From contig JARCOQ010000009.1 of NCBI GenBank assembly GCA_029207755.1, forward strand, positions 32,014,914 through 32,078,913: 64,000 nt of DNA. The letters run 5' to 3'. Within the stretch, counting starts at the first letter, position 1. The number at the start of each line of letters is the position of its first letter. The notes under the pieces were generated by a model. The model did no database searches. It was not told where the DNA came from and saw nothing but the letters and a program-made list of their open reading frames with translations. This document shows positions 1-14,768 of the stretch, one piece after another. The DNA comes from Chamaea fasciata. Lineage: Eukaryota; Chordata; Aves; Passeriformes; Sylviidae. Made by a program: the position numbers and the translations under genes.

Positions 1-715
1 TGGACAGAAGAAGGAGCAGGAACAAGACACCCAGGGAAGTAACCAAGGGCTCAGAAGAAAAGGGAGAAGAGGATGGTGCTCCTTACCACAAAACACGGGA
101 GCTGCTGAAGGATGTTCATCTCCTCCAGCTGACCGTGCCCACCCTTCACACAACCCCGTGCCTTTACTAACTTAGGCAATACTGCAATTTCAAGGCCAAG
201 AGCTGGAGGCTAACCCTGTATTTCCAGGATGCCTGATCTTCCATTTCACCTCAGGGGTTTAAGAGTCTGATTTTGAAGGAGTCTCTATAGCTGAAGCCAG
301 ATATCATTTCCAACAAGCCCTAAGGCACAGCTGAGTGGCCCTATTTGCATCGCATTTGCTTTATCTACACCTTCCTGAAGTGCTTGGCCACTGCCCTGAT
401 GTGCTGCTGGCAGTCCCAAGGCCATTGATTTCCTCCATTCAGCAGAAATATCACGCACCAAGGAGGTTATTTTCCTCATTTAGCCTGTGGACTCCAAGAG
501 CAGTAATGAATTCCCCTCAGCCACCAGATCTCTGCACACAAATGACATCAAATAAGCGGTTTAAATCCTAACAAGCACTGACACATCCCAGGGACCCACT
601 TCCACTGAGTGCAGGGAACAGTGGCTCTCTATTTCCATCACACCCATGTTATTTACTCCTCCGCTCCTGAACCTCAATGATACTCTGTGGTCACGGAAAT
701 CAACAGCATTTCCAC

Positions 716-790
716 ATTTGGATTTGAAGGGATGTTAAAAAGTCACCCTGTTCATGGGCAGTGACACCTTCCATTAGACCAGGATGCATT
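716..790 (-). repeat. CR1 LINE fragment, degraded
   Basis: TTTGAAGGGATGTTAAAAAG followed by ATGGGCAGTGACACCTTCCATTAGACCAGG matches the 3'-terminal part of avian CR1 read from its reverse complement. It is old and short. Confidence 0.6.
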
Positions 791-3700
791 CCCACAGTCC
801 TGCTGGTTCTGTACAGAACTGCCTCTAGTCCACTGATATTAAAGCCTGACTGTTTTCCCTCCCTAATAAAAGTGTATTTGCATGAATGCAAAGCTCCCCT
901 ACATGTGCTAAAATGCATGAGTGCACACACATGTCAATATATATGTATTTCTCTTCACATTCAACGCAAAGTACGTGTGCACTTATGAGACTGCAATTTA
1001 ATTTTCCATCAACCCAGGCAGCTCCATGACGATTTCTCCTCTTTGTTCACGTCACCCACAGCCACCACCTCAGAGAACATTAAGTAAGTGAACAAAATGA
1101 GCTGGGCTGGGCAGTTTCTAAATCCATGTCAAGCCCAAGTCACAGATCTGCTGTGCAGCTTTCCTAACACAGCTGGGGTGTTTGACAGGAAAACACCTCC
1201 AATAAATGTGCTCACAAACCGAATCAAAGAAGGGAATTTGGGGAAAGAAGCATCGCTCCAGGCAGGAATCGTTGCAGCCTGACAAGGGGCTGTTTCTCAC
1301 TGATACCCTGCTTCAAGTTTGCTCCTGATGAACAAGCCCCAAACACAGCCCGAAGAGCTCAGACTTCTGAAAGTCTGACAGCCCATTTTCGACTTGGAAA
1401 GCAGGCACGGGTGTTGAAGTTTGGCTCTCCCTTGCTCAGGCTCTGGTTTCCAAGGAAACCAGTGGCTGCAAGAGCCTTGCAAAACGGCGGTCCTGTGCTC
1501 CTGCTCGGAGCACGCTGCGCTGGAGCTTCCCCTGACACAAACCCTGCCAGGCGGGGGCTTTAGCAGCATTTCCAAAGGACCTGGATGCCATTCCAGGCAT
1601 TCACGATGTCAGGATACACAGAACATACCCGACTGATTGCACACTTACACCAAACCACTTTCCGTAGATGCTGAGAGGAGAAAGGTGTTATTGTCATGGT
1701 TTAGATTCCAGTGTAGCAACCAATACTTTTGTTTTTTCCTGTTCTCTCTGCCCTTCAAAACAAAGACAAGCTACACAAAACCCGAATGTCGGGCACTTCT
1801 CTGCCTGCACGTACCCTCTAGAAACAGCAAAGCCGCAGATGAAAAACACTTACAGAAATATTTATGCTTCGCCCTGATGCATATTTGGGCCCCATGAAAG
1901 GCCAAAAGCAAAGACCAGCAGCACAGGCATCAACGACTATCACTGATAGCAGTGAGTGGCATTTAACCCACCTCCAGCTCAGCTTTCCTGCACCCTTTCC
2001 CAAACATCAGAAAGATGTTTGTATTCAGTAACTCTTATCATCCTACAGCATCTGGCTCAAGCAGGATAACCACAGAAACCGATATGGAACAATTCACTGT
2101 ATCCTTTTTAACTCTCTAAAGAAACAAATTCTCCCCTTGACTCCTATTTTCCATCTGGTGCTCAGCAAGTTCAGGACTCACGGAGTCCCTTCTTCTTCCA
2201 GAGGCAGCTGACCGGGCTAAATTCTGTGCTACTACGTCAGTTTCAGAACTCTGACCTGGCTTTATTATTATTATTCATTTCAGAAACGGAAACCACATCC
2301 TTTGTTTAGGAACATGGGATGCTGAAGCTCAGGAATGCTTTCACAGATTCTGGAGAGAAGGAATTCATGTCCATGGCCTGGGGACCTCATTTTGTGTTGA
2401 AGCACTTTAAAACTCTCCACCTACAGCATTCATACAGCTAAGGATGAATGTAACACAGCTCAGACAAGTATAGGTAATTATTCCAGTAGTACAGATAAAA
2501 GAAAAAAAGTTAATTCCGCAGAAAATGAAATTATGGAGCTGTACTACAATTTTAAAAAGAGTCTCTAAGTTAATTACCCGCTGTTAGTGTTCTTGGAGCT
2601 ACTGTACTTGCTGAAGAGTGCTGTTTTGCATATAACCACCAAGAAAATGTCACTGTAGTTTCTGAACAGAACTACTTTGCTTTAAAACACAGTTTACTGA
2701 CACCACACTGCTAAAATTAATCTCCAACAGCAGAAAAACCCTGCTGCTTGCCGAACAGAACTAAGGATAACTGACATTGCAGCGATGTTTTATCTTGCAA
2801 TTAAACTCATCTCAGCAAAAACCAGACAGAAGATGACAAAACAACTCTGTGGCTTTAATAGCTTTACTGGGAGATTTGTTTTTTACCTTCCTTTGAGTCA
2901 AACCCCTCTGGAGTTTACACTCAGCACAAACGTCACCAGCCTGAACAAGTGTGTTGAGAGATGACCCAAAACACTGCTTCAACAGAGAAAAATTGTAGTT
3001 CTGTGCTTCACAGCCTAACACCACACAGCCACCCCTTACTACCGCGAGTAACCCGGACCTCAGAGGGTTGTAATGTGTTACACGAGGAGCTGAGCTGTCA
3101 CAATGTCCCCTTGTCACTTCCCAAGGCATTAAAGGCGCTCGGAGCGTGAGTCACACGAGCGCACAGAGGGGAGCCCAATCACAGCCACCACTGCCGAGCC
3201 AGACCTGTCAAAACACGGGGAAATCACGCTCGGCTGCCTTGCTCCAGCGCTACCCTTCCTGCGCTCACAGCTCTGCCACGGACAGCATCATCCCTCACAG
3301 CAGAACCTCAGCCCTGCAGAGCACCAGGGATCCTCCCCAGCGCCGCTCAACACGTCGCAATAAAATCCTGACCCTAAATCCTGACCCTGCAAATGCACCG
3401 AAAAACCCCACTGACATTAATGGATTTTTGCCCATCGAGCACCAGCTTAAACCACATTCAGATGGATTCTGTGTTAGGGCACGTAAAAGCAACCACAGCA
3501 TTTAACAGCTCTCACAGCAAATGATAAATGCAGTTCAATTAATTGCTCACTGGACACATCAGAGCGGATTGACACCAAAAAAACAGGAAGGTTGCACCGC
3601 TACATCCATCTCTGCTGACTGCTCAGGGCAAGATGCTTCACCAGAAAGCGACAGGACTAAAGAGGCCACCACGACCGCAGCTCCTGCCCCACATTCCTGG

Positions 3701-5235
3701 AAACCAACACGGCAGGAGCGTGCCTCAGTTCCTCCCCCCATCACCTCAACCACCAGTTCCCAGTGGTTTCATCATGTACCAACCATCCCCCAAATTCCTG
3801 TAGGAAGAGGAGAGCGTGGGGGATGAGGGAAAAGGGGGTTGGGTCGTTTCAGGGGTTTTTAGATGAATGGCTCCTGGGTACTGCAGCATAGAGAGCACTG
3901 ATAAACACCAGGAGAGCATTTCGTGCCAACACCCTAAATACAAAGTGCTTTTCAAGTATTTCTGGGGGTTTTATGACTATTATGATCATTTAAAATACGC
4001 CTCTAGCTCCCACTGGATATGCACATTTGCTTCAAAGAACCAATCTGGCCATTGCAGGGATTTTGTTAAACCTCTTGTATGGATGTTTTGCTTTCCCTAA
4101 GGCTATGCAACCAAGTATTTTATATTTCTTAAACCAGACCTCTTAAATACAACTCACAGGCTGCTTTCTCCCCTCGCAAACAAGTCTCTGGGATTCTGGC
4201 AGATTCCCCAAAAGTCTGTTAACTCCCCAAATCAAGTTATTTTTCGTTTTACTCAACATTTCTTACAAATGACACAGCACTTTGCTGCTGTCTCTGCTAA
4301 CAGCAGAGCTTGTACCACCCCAGTCAAGAGATCAGGCCCTTCACACTCATGAGCTCTGTGCCTCGTTCTGTGTTCTACTTCTACATTTCTTTTTTTCTCT
4401 TCTGGAAAAGAAAACACGCTGATTACACAGCCTTCCAAAAAGGCAAACAGCTGTTGCTGATTCCTGAACAAAGCAGCCTGTTAAAATTAAAGTCCTGGGT
4501 ATTTTCCCATGGCAAGAACGAGGCAGAGAAAGGGAAGAGTTGCAGCTTGCTGGTTGAAAAGGCTTCTCTTTGCTTGGCTGCTCTGTACGATTTTAACTGC
4601 AAAGGCAGTTGGTACAGACTCGGTCTCACCGTATTCCCTCCACTGTGACAGGCTGTTAGCAGCCAGGATATACCCTGCAAGAGGTCAGAGGTGTGGAAAA
4701 ACAAACACAAGCAGCAATTTGGGAAGATGAAGAGGAGAGAAAGATCTGTTGTGGCATTTTTTTCTGCTGTGGAAAACCAGCCAGCTTCCTGCCCAGCCTG
4801 TGCCCTCTTACTCAGTCACTTCTTGCAAGTTATTCCCTTATAGAGGGGCAGGGAAGAAAAAAGCCACTTATGTTAAATAACTGGTTTCTAGTTACTTGAT
4901 CAAGGAGACTGATAAAGATGCTAATGAGCAATTCCTCTCACTTGTAACTCAGGAGAAAATGGCTGAATGGCTGGGCATGTCCCTCCATGGACTTAAGCTC
5001 CTCATGTCAGCCCACAAAGTCCTGCTTCACTTTTAAAAACTTTGTAGAGGCAAAAGAAGCCCAACCCTGCAACAGCAACTCAGACTCTCACAGCTCTGAA
5101 AAAGGAATTTTATTTAACAATATGCATCCTAAATGGGGGGAGTGGGGGAATGTGTGTGTAAGGGAAGATCCTGCAGATGTAATGGTATTTGTCCACACAA
5201 GGCAATTGAATTTACTTTCACAGTCTGAAAGCCAG

Positions 5236-5520
5236 TCACAGAATGGTTTAGGTTGGACAGGATCTTAAAGCTCATCCAGTGCCAACCCCTGCCATGGGCA
5301 GGGACACCTTCCACTATTCCAGGGGTCTCCAAACCCCATCCAGCCTGGCCTTGGACACTTCCAGGGATCCAGGGGCAGCCACAACTACGCTGGGCACCCT
5401 GTGCCAGGGCCTGCCCACCCTCCCAGGGAACAATTCCTTCCCAATATCCCATCCATCCCTGCCCTCTGGCACTGAGAGCCATTCCCTGTGTCCTGTCCCA
5501 AGTCCTTCTCCAGCTCTCTT
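5236..5520 (-). repeat. CR1 LINE 3' fragment
   Basis: A typical reverse-complement CR1 tail: CACAGAATGGTTTAGGTTGG, a GCCATGGGCAGGGACACC segment, CCAGCCTGGCCTTGGACACT and CAGGGAACAATTCCTTCC. It is 5'-truncated, as most CR1 copies are. Confidence 0.93.
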
Positions 5521-5706
5521 ACAGTCATTCAAACACTCCATAACCCAGAATCTTCTACATGGCATCACAACAGCTTCCACCAGCACAGACCATCAAGTAT
5601 CTACCATGACCCTCATAATTCAGTTCCAACAGATTTTCTGCTACTATTGATCGTACCAATCTCCAGCCACCTCTGCTAGGTCAGGAGAGTAAATCCAGCA
5701 CCATCC

Positions 5707-5760
5707 AACTAAACAAACAAACAAACACAACATCACCGCAACAAAAACAACAACAACTAC
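5707..5760. repeat. CAAA/CAA-rich simple repeat
   Basis: AAACAAACAAACAAACAC followed by CAACAAAAACAACAACAAC is a purine-plus-C simple repeat in the PRKG1 intron. Confidence 0.9.
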
Positions 5761-5773
5761 CCAGAAGCTACTT

Positions 5774-5905
5774 TAGAATCACTTTGGTTTGAAAACCCCT
5801 CCAAAATCATCAAGTCCAACCATTCTCCTAGCACTGCCAATGCCACCACTAGCCAATATCCCCAAGTGCCACATCCACCTGCCTTTTGAACACTTCCTGG
5901 CAGCT
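5774..5905 (-). repeat. CR1 LINE fragment, second subfamily
   Basis: AAATCATCAAGTCCAACCAT, then CACTGCCAATGCCACC and CCCAAGTGCCACATCCACC, matches the older CR1 subfamily with the CAAGTGCCACAT signature. Confidence 0.75.
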
Positions 5906-6157
5906 TAACAAAACCAAAGGTTAGGTGCCATTACCTCAAGAGTCACTGAAGTTCAGCGTGAACTGAAAAAGGGGCAAAAAAAACCCCAACCCTTTTTTGC
6001 AGATTTTCGTATTTCCAGGTCCTCACCACCTTAACCCTCACCACCACCAAGAGTTGTTTTGGCCACGGAGCTCTTAGGGCTGACACAGAGCACTCAACAC
6101 TTCCCAGAGCCACATACACTCCTGAAACCACTAGCAAGGGTCTTTTCCTGTAATCAC

Positions 6158-6265
6158 AAGCCAGTTTGAGTTGGAAGGGACCCTAAAACTTATCTAATTC
6201 CAGCCTCCTGCCATGGGCAGGGACATCTTCCACTACCCCGGGCTGCTCCAAACCCTTGGAATACC
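6158..6265 (-). repeat. CR1 LINE fragment, short
   Basis: TTGAGTTGGAAGGGACCCTA and CTGCCATGGGCAGGGACATC followed by GGGCTGCTCCAAACCC are the first ~100 bases of a reverse-complement CR1 tail. Confidence 0.85.
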
Positions 6266-6861
6266 CCACCTGAGCAATTACAACCTGCAGCCACGTGTTG
6301 ACTTCAACGCCGTAAATAATATTAGGAGCATTGGCCGTGGATGATCAATATGAAAGACCCCCTGAGAGCAGTGGCACGCGTTCCACCCCACACCAGACTG
6401 CAGGGCCGCATTTACACAGGGAGCAATTAAAATTCCAGCCGGAAAACGTTCATCCAAGGCTTTGCCAGGCTTCCTAGATGTTTCGCTGGATACGGCAGAG
6501 GCTGCGGACTCTGCAGACTCACTCTGCCGAAACCTGTGGCGCTTTCCGGAGCTCTGGGAGCTCCACCTGCACTTCCAGGGCGCCGAGGGGCAACGCCACT
6601 GACAAGGAAATCAACAAGTTTGGGGTTTTGCTTTCCCGGAGGAAGTTAACACAGTGGGTACTTTATCCCCCCTTGGATGTTTACCGCACGCCCCGGGGAT
6701 TTCACGGAGCGCTCGCCCGCTGGCACCCCGGTCCCCCCTGTCCTGACAGCCCGCGGCGGGCACTTGCTGGGGGGTTTGATTCGTCCTGGGGGCTGCGGGG
6801 AGGCATTGCCCGCGCCACCGCCGTTCCTCCCCCGGCATCCTTATGAACGCGCGGCCAGGCG

Positions 6862-6871
6862 CCTTAAAAGG
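6862..6871. promoter_or_regulatory. CArG box (candidate SRF site)
   Basis: The sequence CCTTAAAAGG fits the serum response factor consensus CC(A/T)6GG exactly. It lies about 1.3 kb downstream of the I-beta donor, inside the CpG island. SRF sites are common near smooth-muscle genes and PRKG1 is such a gene; a functional link here is inference only. Confidence 0.4.
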
Positions 6872-8155
6872 ACAAAATAGCTGTGGCGGTGGGAATGAGG
6901 GGGGTGGGAAGGGGAATGGGGGAATGGGAGTGTGGCGGAGCGGCAGGAGGGACACCCCCGGCCCGGCCCGGCCCGGCGGGGCCCCGGAGCGCGGGCAGTT
7001 GCCTGGAGACGGCGGGGCCCCGCCATGGCGCCGGGAAAGGGCTGAGGCTGCGCGGGGAGCGGGGCCGGCCCCGGCACGGTCCCTGAGGGGACACTCCGGC
7101 AGGGTCCCCGTGCCCCGGCGGGGTCCCCGAGCCCCCTGCCACCGTCCCCGTGGCCCGCCGCTCTGTCCCCCGCGGGGCTCCGCAGGGTGCCCGCATCCCG
7201 GAGCCCACCTGGCACACACGCTCCCCACTACCGGGATGGCTCCGGGGATCCGCCAGCGCTCCCGGTTATAATTCCACGAGGAAGATGCTGGCCGCGGAGG
7301 AGAGGCGGGTTTGCCCGTCGACGGGGAGGTCGCGCCCCGTCCCCGCACATGGAGCCCGGCGCGGCGAGCATCCGCTCATCACCTCTTCCCTTCTCCTTTT
7401 TTTATCCTCCCTCGAGAAGCGCTGAACCAAAGGCACGGCGATTTATTGGCCGGGAAAAGGCACGGAGCGAGGCAGAGCGATCCCGCTCCCGCGAGGGCTC
7501 CGTTTCCCCATTAAGGTGCTCTAATTTCCCTAATCTGCGGCAGGTGTGAAACCGGGGCAGCGCATCCCCCGGCGCGCCGGCACCTGAGGATCCCCGCAAC
7601 TTTCCCTGCCCCCCGCACGCACTCCGGCGCACCAGGGCACTGCAATAAGCTTCTGCCAAACCCACCGCCCTCCCCAAAACACCAGCCCCCGCCCAGAGAG
7701 CCGGGCATCTCATCCCGCCGGGCTCCAAGTTTCCCAGCTGGGAATGTCTCTCTGCGGGGTCCCGGAGCGAGGTCCGGGTTTCCTCCGCCCCCTCCCGCAG
7801 CGATAAAGCCTCCGTGCCCACCACACGACCCGGTTCAACCCTCCGGCAGCAGCGTCCCCCCCGCGTCCGCCGCTGCCCCCGTCCCCCGGCGGGATGGGGC
7901 GGCCGGGTCCCGCCGCAGCCGGGACGGGGCACGCCCGGCTCCCCCTCTGCCGGCACCTCGGCGCTCGCTCCTGCCGCTCTTCCCCCGCCCCGCAAGCCCG
8001 GCGCTCGCAACTTTCCCACCCCGCGGGGCCACCCGGAGAGGATGCGGGAATGCCGCGCTCCGGGCTCTGCCCGGCGGGCGGCGGCGAGGCCGGGGATGGA
8101 GCGGGATGAGAGAGAGAGAGGGGGAAGGCTGAGCGGCGGGGTGACCCCCTGCTTA

Positions 8156-9040
<885 letters not shown>

Positions 9041-12000
9041 AGCCGGGTTTTGTTGTCTTCTCCGAGTGGAAGCATCAGCCAGCGTCTGGCATGGCTCCTC
9101 CTCAAGCCTCAGCAAGCTCCGGGCTCTAAAAACCCAGATTTTCATGGGAATATCGGTCAAGTCTGTCTGCACTGGAAAAGCCTGGAGGCAGGGCATCTGG
9201 CTTTCAGAGCACTAAAAAAAAAAACCCCGGCTTTAAATCTGGGAGATTTTCTGCCTGGCCCAAATACCTATGCGAAAGCCCAAATTAACTTTCTGCCATA
9301 CCAAAGCCGATGAGACTTTCCTGGAGCGCAGGGTTCTCCTTCGTGCACTCGGGTTTTCTGTGTGGCCTCACCTCTGCCATACAGCCCACGGGGCTGCAGC
9401 ACGGAAATAACAAAAATCAAATAAATGAGCCACAGCAGCCGAGCCCTTGGTGCCAAATGGTTCCGGGTTCTTCTGTTTGCCAGGTGCTGAAGGGCCAGCG
9501 ATGCTCACCCTGAAAGCACAGCTCCAGCCTTGGCTCTCTGGGGAAGAAACGGGGCTGTTTGGGGCATTCCTGATTAAATCATCCAGCCTGGAGGAGCCAG
9601 TGATGAAAGCCCCAGAGCACAGGAACCTCACAAAAGCTTTTGCAGAACTGGGGCACCAGCACAGTTTCATGCTCAGAGGTTTTCAGCAGCTGTTTCTGCT
9701 CTCTCTTGGGGAGTTTGATTTGGGGAGGAGGAAGAAGATACAGCCCTGAATATGATTTTTGGAGATGGGTGGCACCTACACGTTTATGTCTAGACCTCCC
9801 ATGCCAGGCATGAGCTGGGAATGCCAGACATCCAGCCCCTGCTAATGGGACTGAGCTCCTTTCGTCTTGCCCTTTATTATTTTTTTTTCCCCTGTTACAC
9901 ACTGGCTCCAGCTTTCAACCTGCAGCTGGTCTTTACGAAATAAATTTATAAGAAAGATGAGGAATTAGGGCTGCTCCCTGCTCCACACTGTTGCTGGAAA
10001 GGGCCTGGCCCCCGCTCACAGACATGAGGCTTTGCACGTTGTTCGTGCATTTGATCCTGCGTTTTTCGAGATGCACGTGAAAAGGGGGGAAAAATTTTGG
10101 GTTATGCAAAACTCTTCAGTTTTCAGTCCCCTTGATACATTCGTGCCAGGCACAAAGCAAAGTCCCCCGGTTGTTTCCACAGGTTTAAGTCCAGACAGCA
10201 TTTTTTACTGTCTATTCCCCCTATTTCCATCTCACATAACTCACTGGGAACAAAAGTACCAAATATCTGCTGAACATTTCCATTTTAAAGACAACAGGCA
10301 TTAAACAGACGCATTCCTGCTGCCTACGAACCGGGAATCAGTGATAAATAAAATATTTTAACAGCATTCAGCCGACACACTAAGTTTTATTGCTTTCCTC
10401 CCTGCAGAAGTGAAATCTGCAGGAGAGAGAGGTGATACAGTTACCTGAAGCCCACCAGGCTTCAAAAGAATCGTAGCCCTGGGGAAAACCGGTGCATAAT
10501 TTCTCAGTGACAAGCGGTAAAATACCATTACTTTGTTTCTATGAGAGGAGCACAGCCCGGGACTGAGTCAACAATGCCCCAGAACAGAAAGGATCCACAG
10601 AAAACCATGAGAAATTATGGCACATAAAGCTGTCAAGGAATTTAGCTGAGTGCATCTAAAATATATATATTTATTTCCAGGTGGGAAGCAGATTTTGATT
10701 AGACCCTTGGGGGTAACAAGAGAGATTTTTATGGCCCAGGTTTAGATTTGGGACCATAACCAGCAGCTGTCAATTCCAAGGCCAGTGTTCCCTGGTTTAA
10801 AGATGAAGCCAAAGCAGCCCAAAGGGCTTCACAAGCTGACAGCAGAGCTCTGCCATGGGAAGGCAGCCGGCACTTGCCTATTTCTGGCTACTCCCTGCTC
10901 TCCCAAAGAAACCAGAGCACAGAAACCACAAGGGCAGCACAGATCCTGGTGTCTGATCTCAGGGATCCCATGGTACCACCCCAGTCCAATAAAAATAAAT
11001 CCTATGGTCCCATTCCTTTCAATCTAAAGCTCCCAAATAAAAATAAAAAAATCTCAGGCTCAGCAGAGCAGCTGCTTTGTCTGCTTGATCCAGGGAATGG
11101 AAAGAAACAGCTTTAGGGAGAAGAATGGCAGGAATGCACCAACTGGCTCAGTGTTGGGAAGACAGGGTGAAGCTGCTCGCAGTTTAAGGAAACCTTCAGC
11201 TATGAACTTCCCAAAGCCTTTTCCTGCTCCTCCACTGCCAGAGTGTGCCTGGGTGTCGAGGGGGAAGCCAAAAAAAGAGCATCTGCAGACAGCTGCCCCA
11301 AAGCACGGCACACCAAGGCTGCCTGGTGGGAATCACAGGGAGCAGGGAAATTTCTTCTCTCTGCTGCACTCAAAATATTTCCTCTCTGCACAGCTCCACG
11401 GTTTTGATAGCTTCTGCTTCTGAACCTTTTCAGGGATCACCTGTCACCAAATGCACCCACTCAGCTGCCATTCTCCAAGCTGAAACCATATTTGAACACT
11501 GTCTCTCCTGCAAACACCTCCCTGGATTCCCAAGACAAGGCTCAGGGAGCTGGCACAATCCCTGACAGACAAATGTCACCTTGCTCCAGCCAGCCAGGAC
11601 AGCACGGACAGAGAGGCTGGACATGCACCACTGACCACATACACAAACATTTTCCTCCTCCTGGATGTGCTGTTTGTTCCCTGCCTAATCCACTCTACTC
11701 TTTTCCCAAAATATCTGCAGGAGCAGATCAGCCCATCGCAGGAAGTTGAGCTGGCTGGATTTTGTGATGGATTACCCTGCTGGTGTGGACTTGGTGCAGC
11801 TTTGGGAGGGTGTGTGACCTGCAGGGCTCTGCCCTCCACTGGCACACGACCAAATTCCTTCCCTACCCACAGAGTCACAGCAACACCTTTAGGATGATAA
11901 GGAATGACAAAACTACAGGAAAATTTTGAGGAAGGCAGCAGAGCAGCTGAACCCTCACAAAAAGCACCTCGAGGTGCAGTCACACCAGAGACACACCACG

Positions 12001-14347
12001 TCTCATTCATGGGATGCCACCTGCTATTCCACCACGTCCCCAAAATCCACCGCAGTCCCTAAGGCAGAGCAAGGAGTGCCACCTACTGAAACATGGGCAC
12101 ACCTGACTCCTCCCTAAGGCACACCTGGCCATTCCTTTTGCCCTGAAGTGCCTCTGGCGGCTCCTTCTGGGGCCACAGGGCCCTGCAGATTTATAGGGGG
12201 CACCTGGGAACTAATTCAGCCCCCAGGAATGGGGATGAAGCTGAAATTGCTGTGTCAAAGCAGCCTCGCCAAGACCAAGGAGCAGGAATTGAGTATCTGG
12301 GGAGTGCTTCAGCCTCTTTTCTCGAGGAAAACAAGACCTATTTTCTCATGACACTGGATGTTCCTCCTCCCTATTTTGGTCCTTTCCAGAGCCTCTAAAA
12401 CAAAACTGAAAGCAATCTGTTCCTCCCCACAAAGGGACGGAGATATCCACCTCTGAGCACTGTCATTCAAACCCCATTGATTCCTTCGCGCCGGAAGCCA
12501 AAACATCTAAACTGGATTATCCTGATGAGTTTCCTTTAGGGCATCGGCTCTCTCCACGCTCAGGAAGAAACACTGAGAAGTGTGAGGAGCATGCAGCCAT
12601 TCCAGCCTGCCTAGGAAATCCTCCCAGGACGAATGTGGGGTAGAGTGCATGAGAAGGAAAAGAAAAATACCACAAGGCTTATTAATGGAACAAAAAAATT
12701 GCTCGCTGCAGAAGAAGTCGAAGGAAAAAATAACAATGTGCTGTTCTGCAGCTGTAATGTATTTAGCTTTTTATATCACATTAGGGACACGCAGAACACC
12801 AAAATGAATGTTTGTGCCACGCAAAGCCGAAGGAGGAGACATTGGGAGCATGGAATAGCAGAGGATTCTCCAGGAACACCGTGGTTTCAAGCACATCTCA
12901 CATTTCATTGAAGATTTAAATTCCCTTTTGTGGGCTCTTTGCCTGATAGGAAGAGATGGCACAAAGCACCTCCTGTCAGTGCAAGGTGAGCGATCTCCTT
13001 CCCCTCGTTGTTTTTCCAGGCTGGAGCAAAGCCTGGACTGTGCTTCCTGCTGGGTGGGCTGCAGAGCTCAAACAACACCAGTATCACTTATCTCATTACC
13101 ACTTCTACAGAAAAACGGCACCAGAAAATCATTCTCGGTAGCCAGAAGTTCAACAAGCCCTTCAGAGGTTGTTCCTACCATCAGAGCACCCAAAACCATC
13201 CCCTCTGACTTCTCCCCGCTAACAGGACCCTCTTGCCACCATCTCTGCCCACACATCTACAGAAACCTCTGCCCTCCCAAAGCAGGAAATTTTTCCTCCC
13301 AGGACCGCACAGAAAATTGGATTTTCAGCAGCTCACCCGACCAGCTGGGTGCACATGGTGGCTGCGGGTGCCCACAGCCCTTCAGGGTTAAGGGAATGCT
13401 TGGGATTCCTGGGAGCATTTCTCACATCCTCAGCCTGAATGACATCCTTGGGGCCAGGCTTTCTCCAGGAAGGACCACACACACGATCCCCATCCCTGCT
13501 GCAGGAACCAGTGCCTCCATCCTGATCCCGCTTGTCCAGACACGCTTCAAGTGATTGGTTCGCTTTTCCCACTTTCCAAAAAAGGCTGCACTGCCCAGCA
13601 AGATAAGACATGGGCAGAGCTTAAACAAATCTTCCTCTGGGCTGAATTAAGCCAGAAACAACTTCTAAACAATTCAGCTGCCTTGGGAAGTCTCCTTAGG
13701 CTCGGATTAAGCAGAAACTTGTTCTGCAATCTGCAAAAATAAACATTCAGTGCTCTTTGCAGTTACTGCAATTAGACACTGCCCATGCCCTGCTTCTCCC
13801 AGCAGTCCCAGGGCACTGACTATGTAGAGCAAAAGCAGCATTTAGACAAGGCAGGCCCTGGAAATGCAGTTTTCCTTCTGCTTTCAGCCATAAGCAACCA
13901 GCAAATGAACCCAGGGACCAATTAAACGAAATGTAAGGAAGCAGATTCAGCCATGGAGCCACAAGATCCAGGATGCAACAGAGGTGAGGTCTGTAAAAAA
14001 CATCAACTCAGTTGTTGCTGGGAAAACAGGTTCATTCTGCTCCCACACGCATCTCTGTTGGACTGGGGGAAGCTGAAACAGTTGAAGGAAGGTGGGAGCC
14101 ATGTGCTGGGTCTGATTTCCACAGGGGGATGGATGACTGGGGCAGCCAGGTCACCTTCCTTCCACTTCTCATCAGCCCGAGCTGAACCGCTGGGGACAGC
14201 CCGTGCTCAGTGACCCCATGACCTTCACTGCCCCCCACACATTCCTCCTTGGATTGCATCCAGTCTACACCTTTTCCACATGGAATCACCTCTTGACTTG
14301 TCTTTATGTGGGACTCTAACAAGCAACAACAGCTCCCAGGGCACCCT

Positions 14348-14768
14348 TGGAATCACAGAAGAGTTTGGGTGGGAGGAAACCTTAAATCCCAGCTCATTTT
14401 ACTCCCTGCCATGGGCAGGGACACCTTCCACTGTCCCAGGCTGCTCCAAACCCCATCCAGCCTGGCCTTGGACACTTCCAGGGATCCAGGGGCAGCCACA
14501 GCTGCTCTGGGCACCCTATGCCAGGGCCTGCCCACCCTCCCAGGGAACAATTCCTTCCCGATATCCCAATTCCACTCCAATATCCCAATTCCACCCCAAT
14601 ATCCCTGTCCTCAGGCAGTGGAAGCTATTCCCAGTGTCCTGTCCCTCCATCCCTTGGAACGTCTTTCTCCGTGTTTCCTATGGCTCCTTCAGGCATTGGA
14701 AGGCCACAGTGAGGTCACTCCTCTCCAGGCTGAACAATCCCAACCCTGCCAGAGCACTGCTCCTTGTC
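14348..14768 (-). repeat. CR1 LINE 3' fragment
   Basis: A reverse-complement CR1 runs from AATCACAGAAGAGTTTGGGT to the CAGGCTGAACAATCCCAACC segment. It has an internal triplication of a ~20-bp unit (ATATCCCAATTCCAC-like) at about 14561-14607. Confidence 0.93.

Noticed and set aside
5253..5650. ORFs such as MPTPAMGRDTFHYSRG
   Set aside because: They are translations of CR1 tails; the same peptide recurs at 14.3, 16.5 and 42.5 kb.
6611..8019. Several 120-245-codon ORFs in the I-beta CpG island
   Set aside because: Pro/Arg/Gly/Ala composition on both strands, overlapping each other; expected from GC-rich DNA with few stops.
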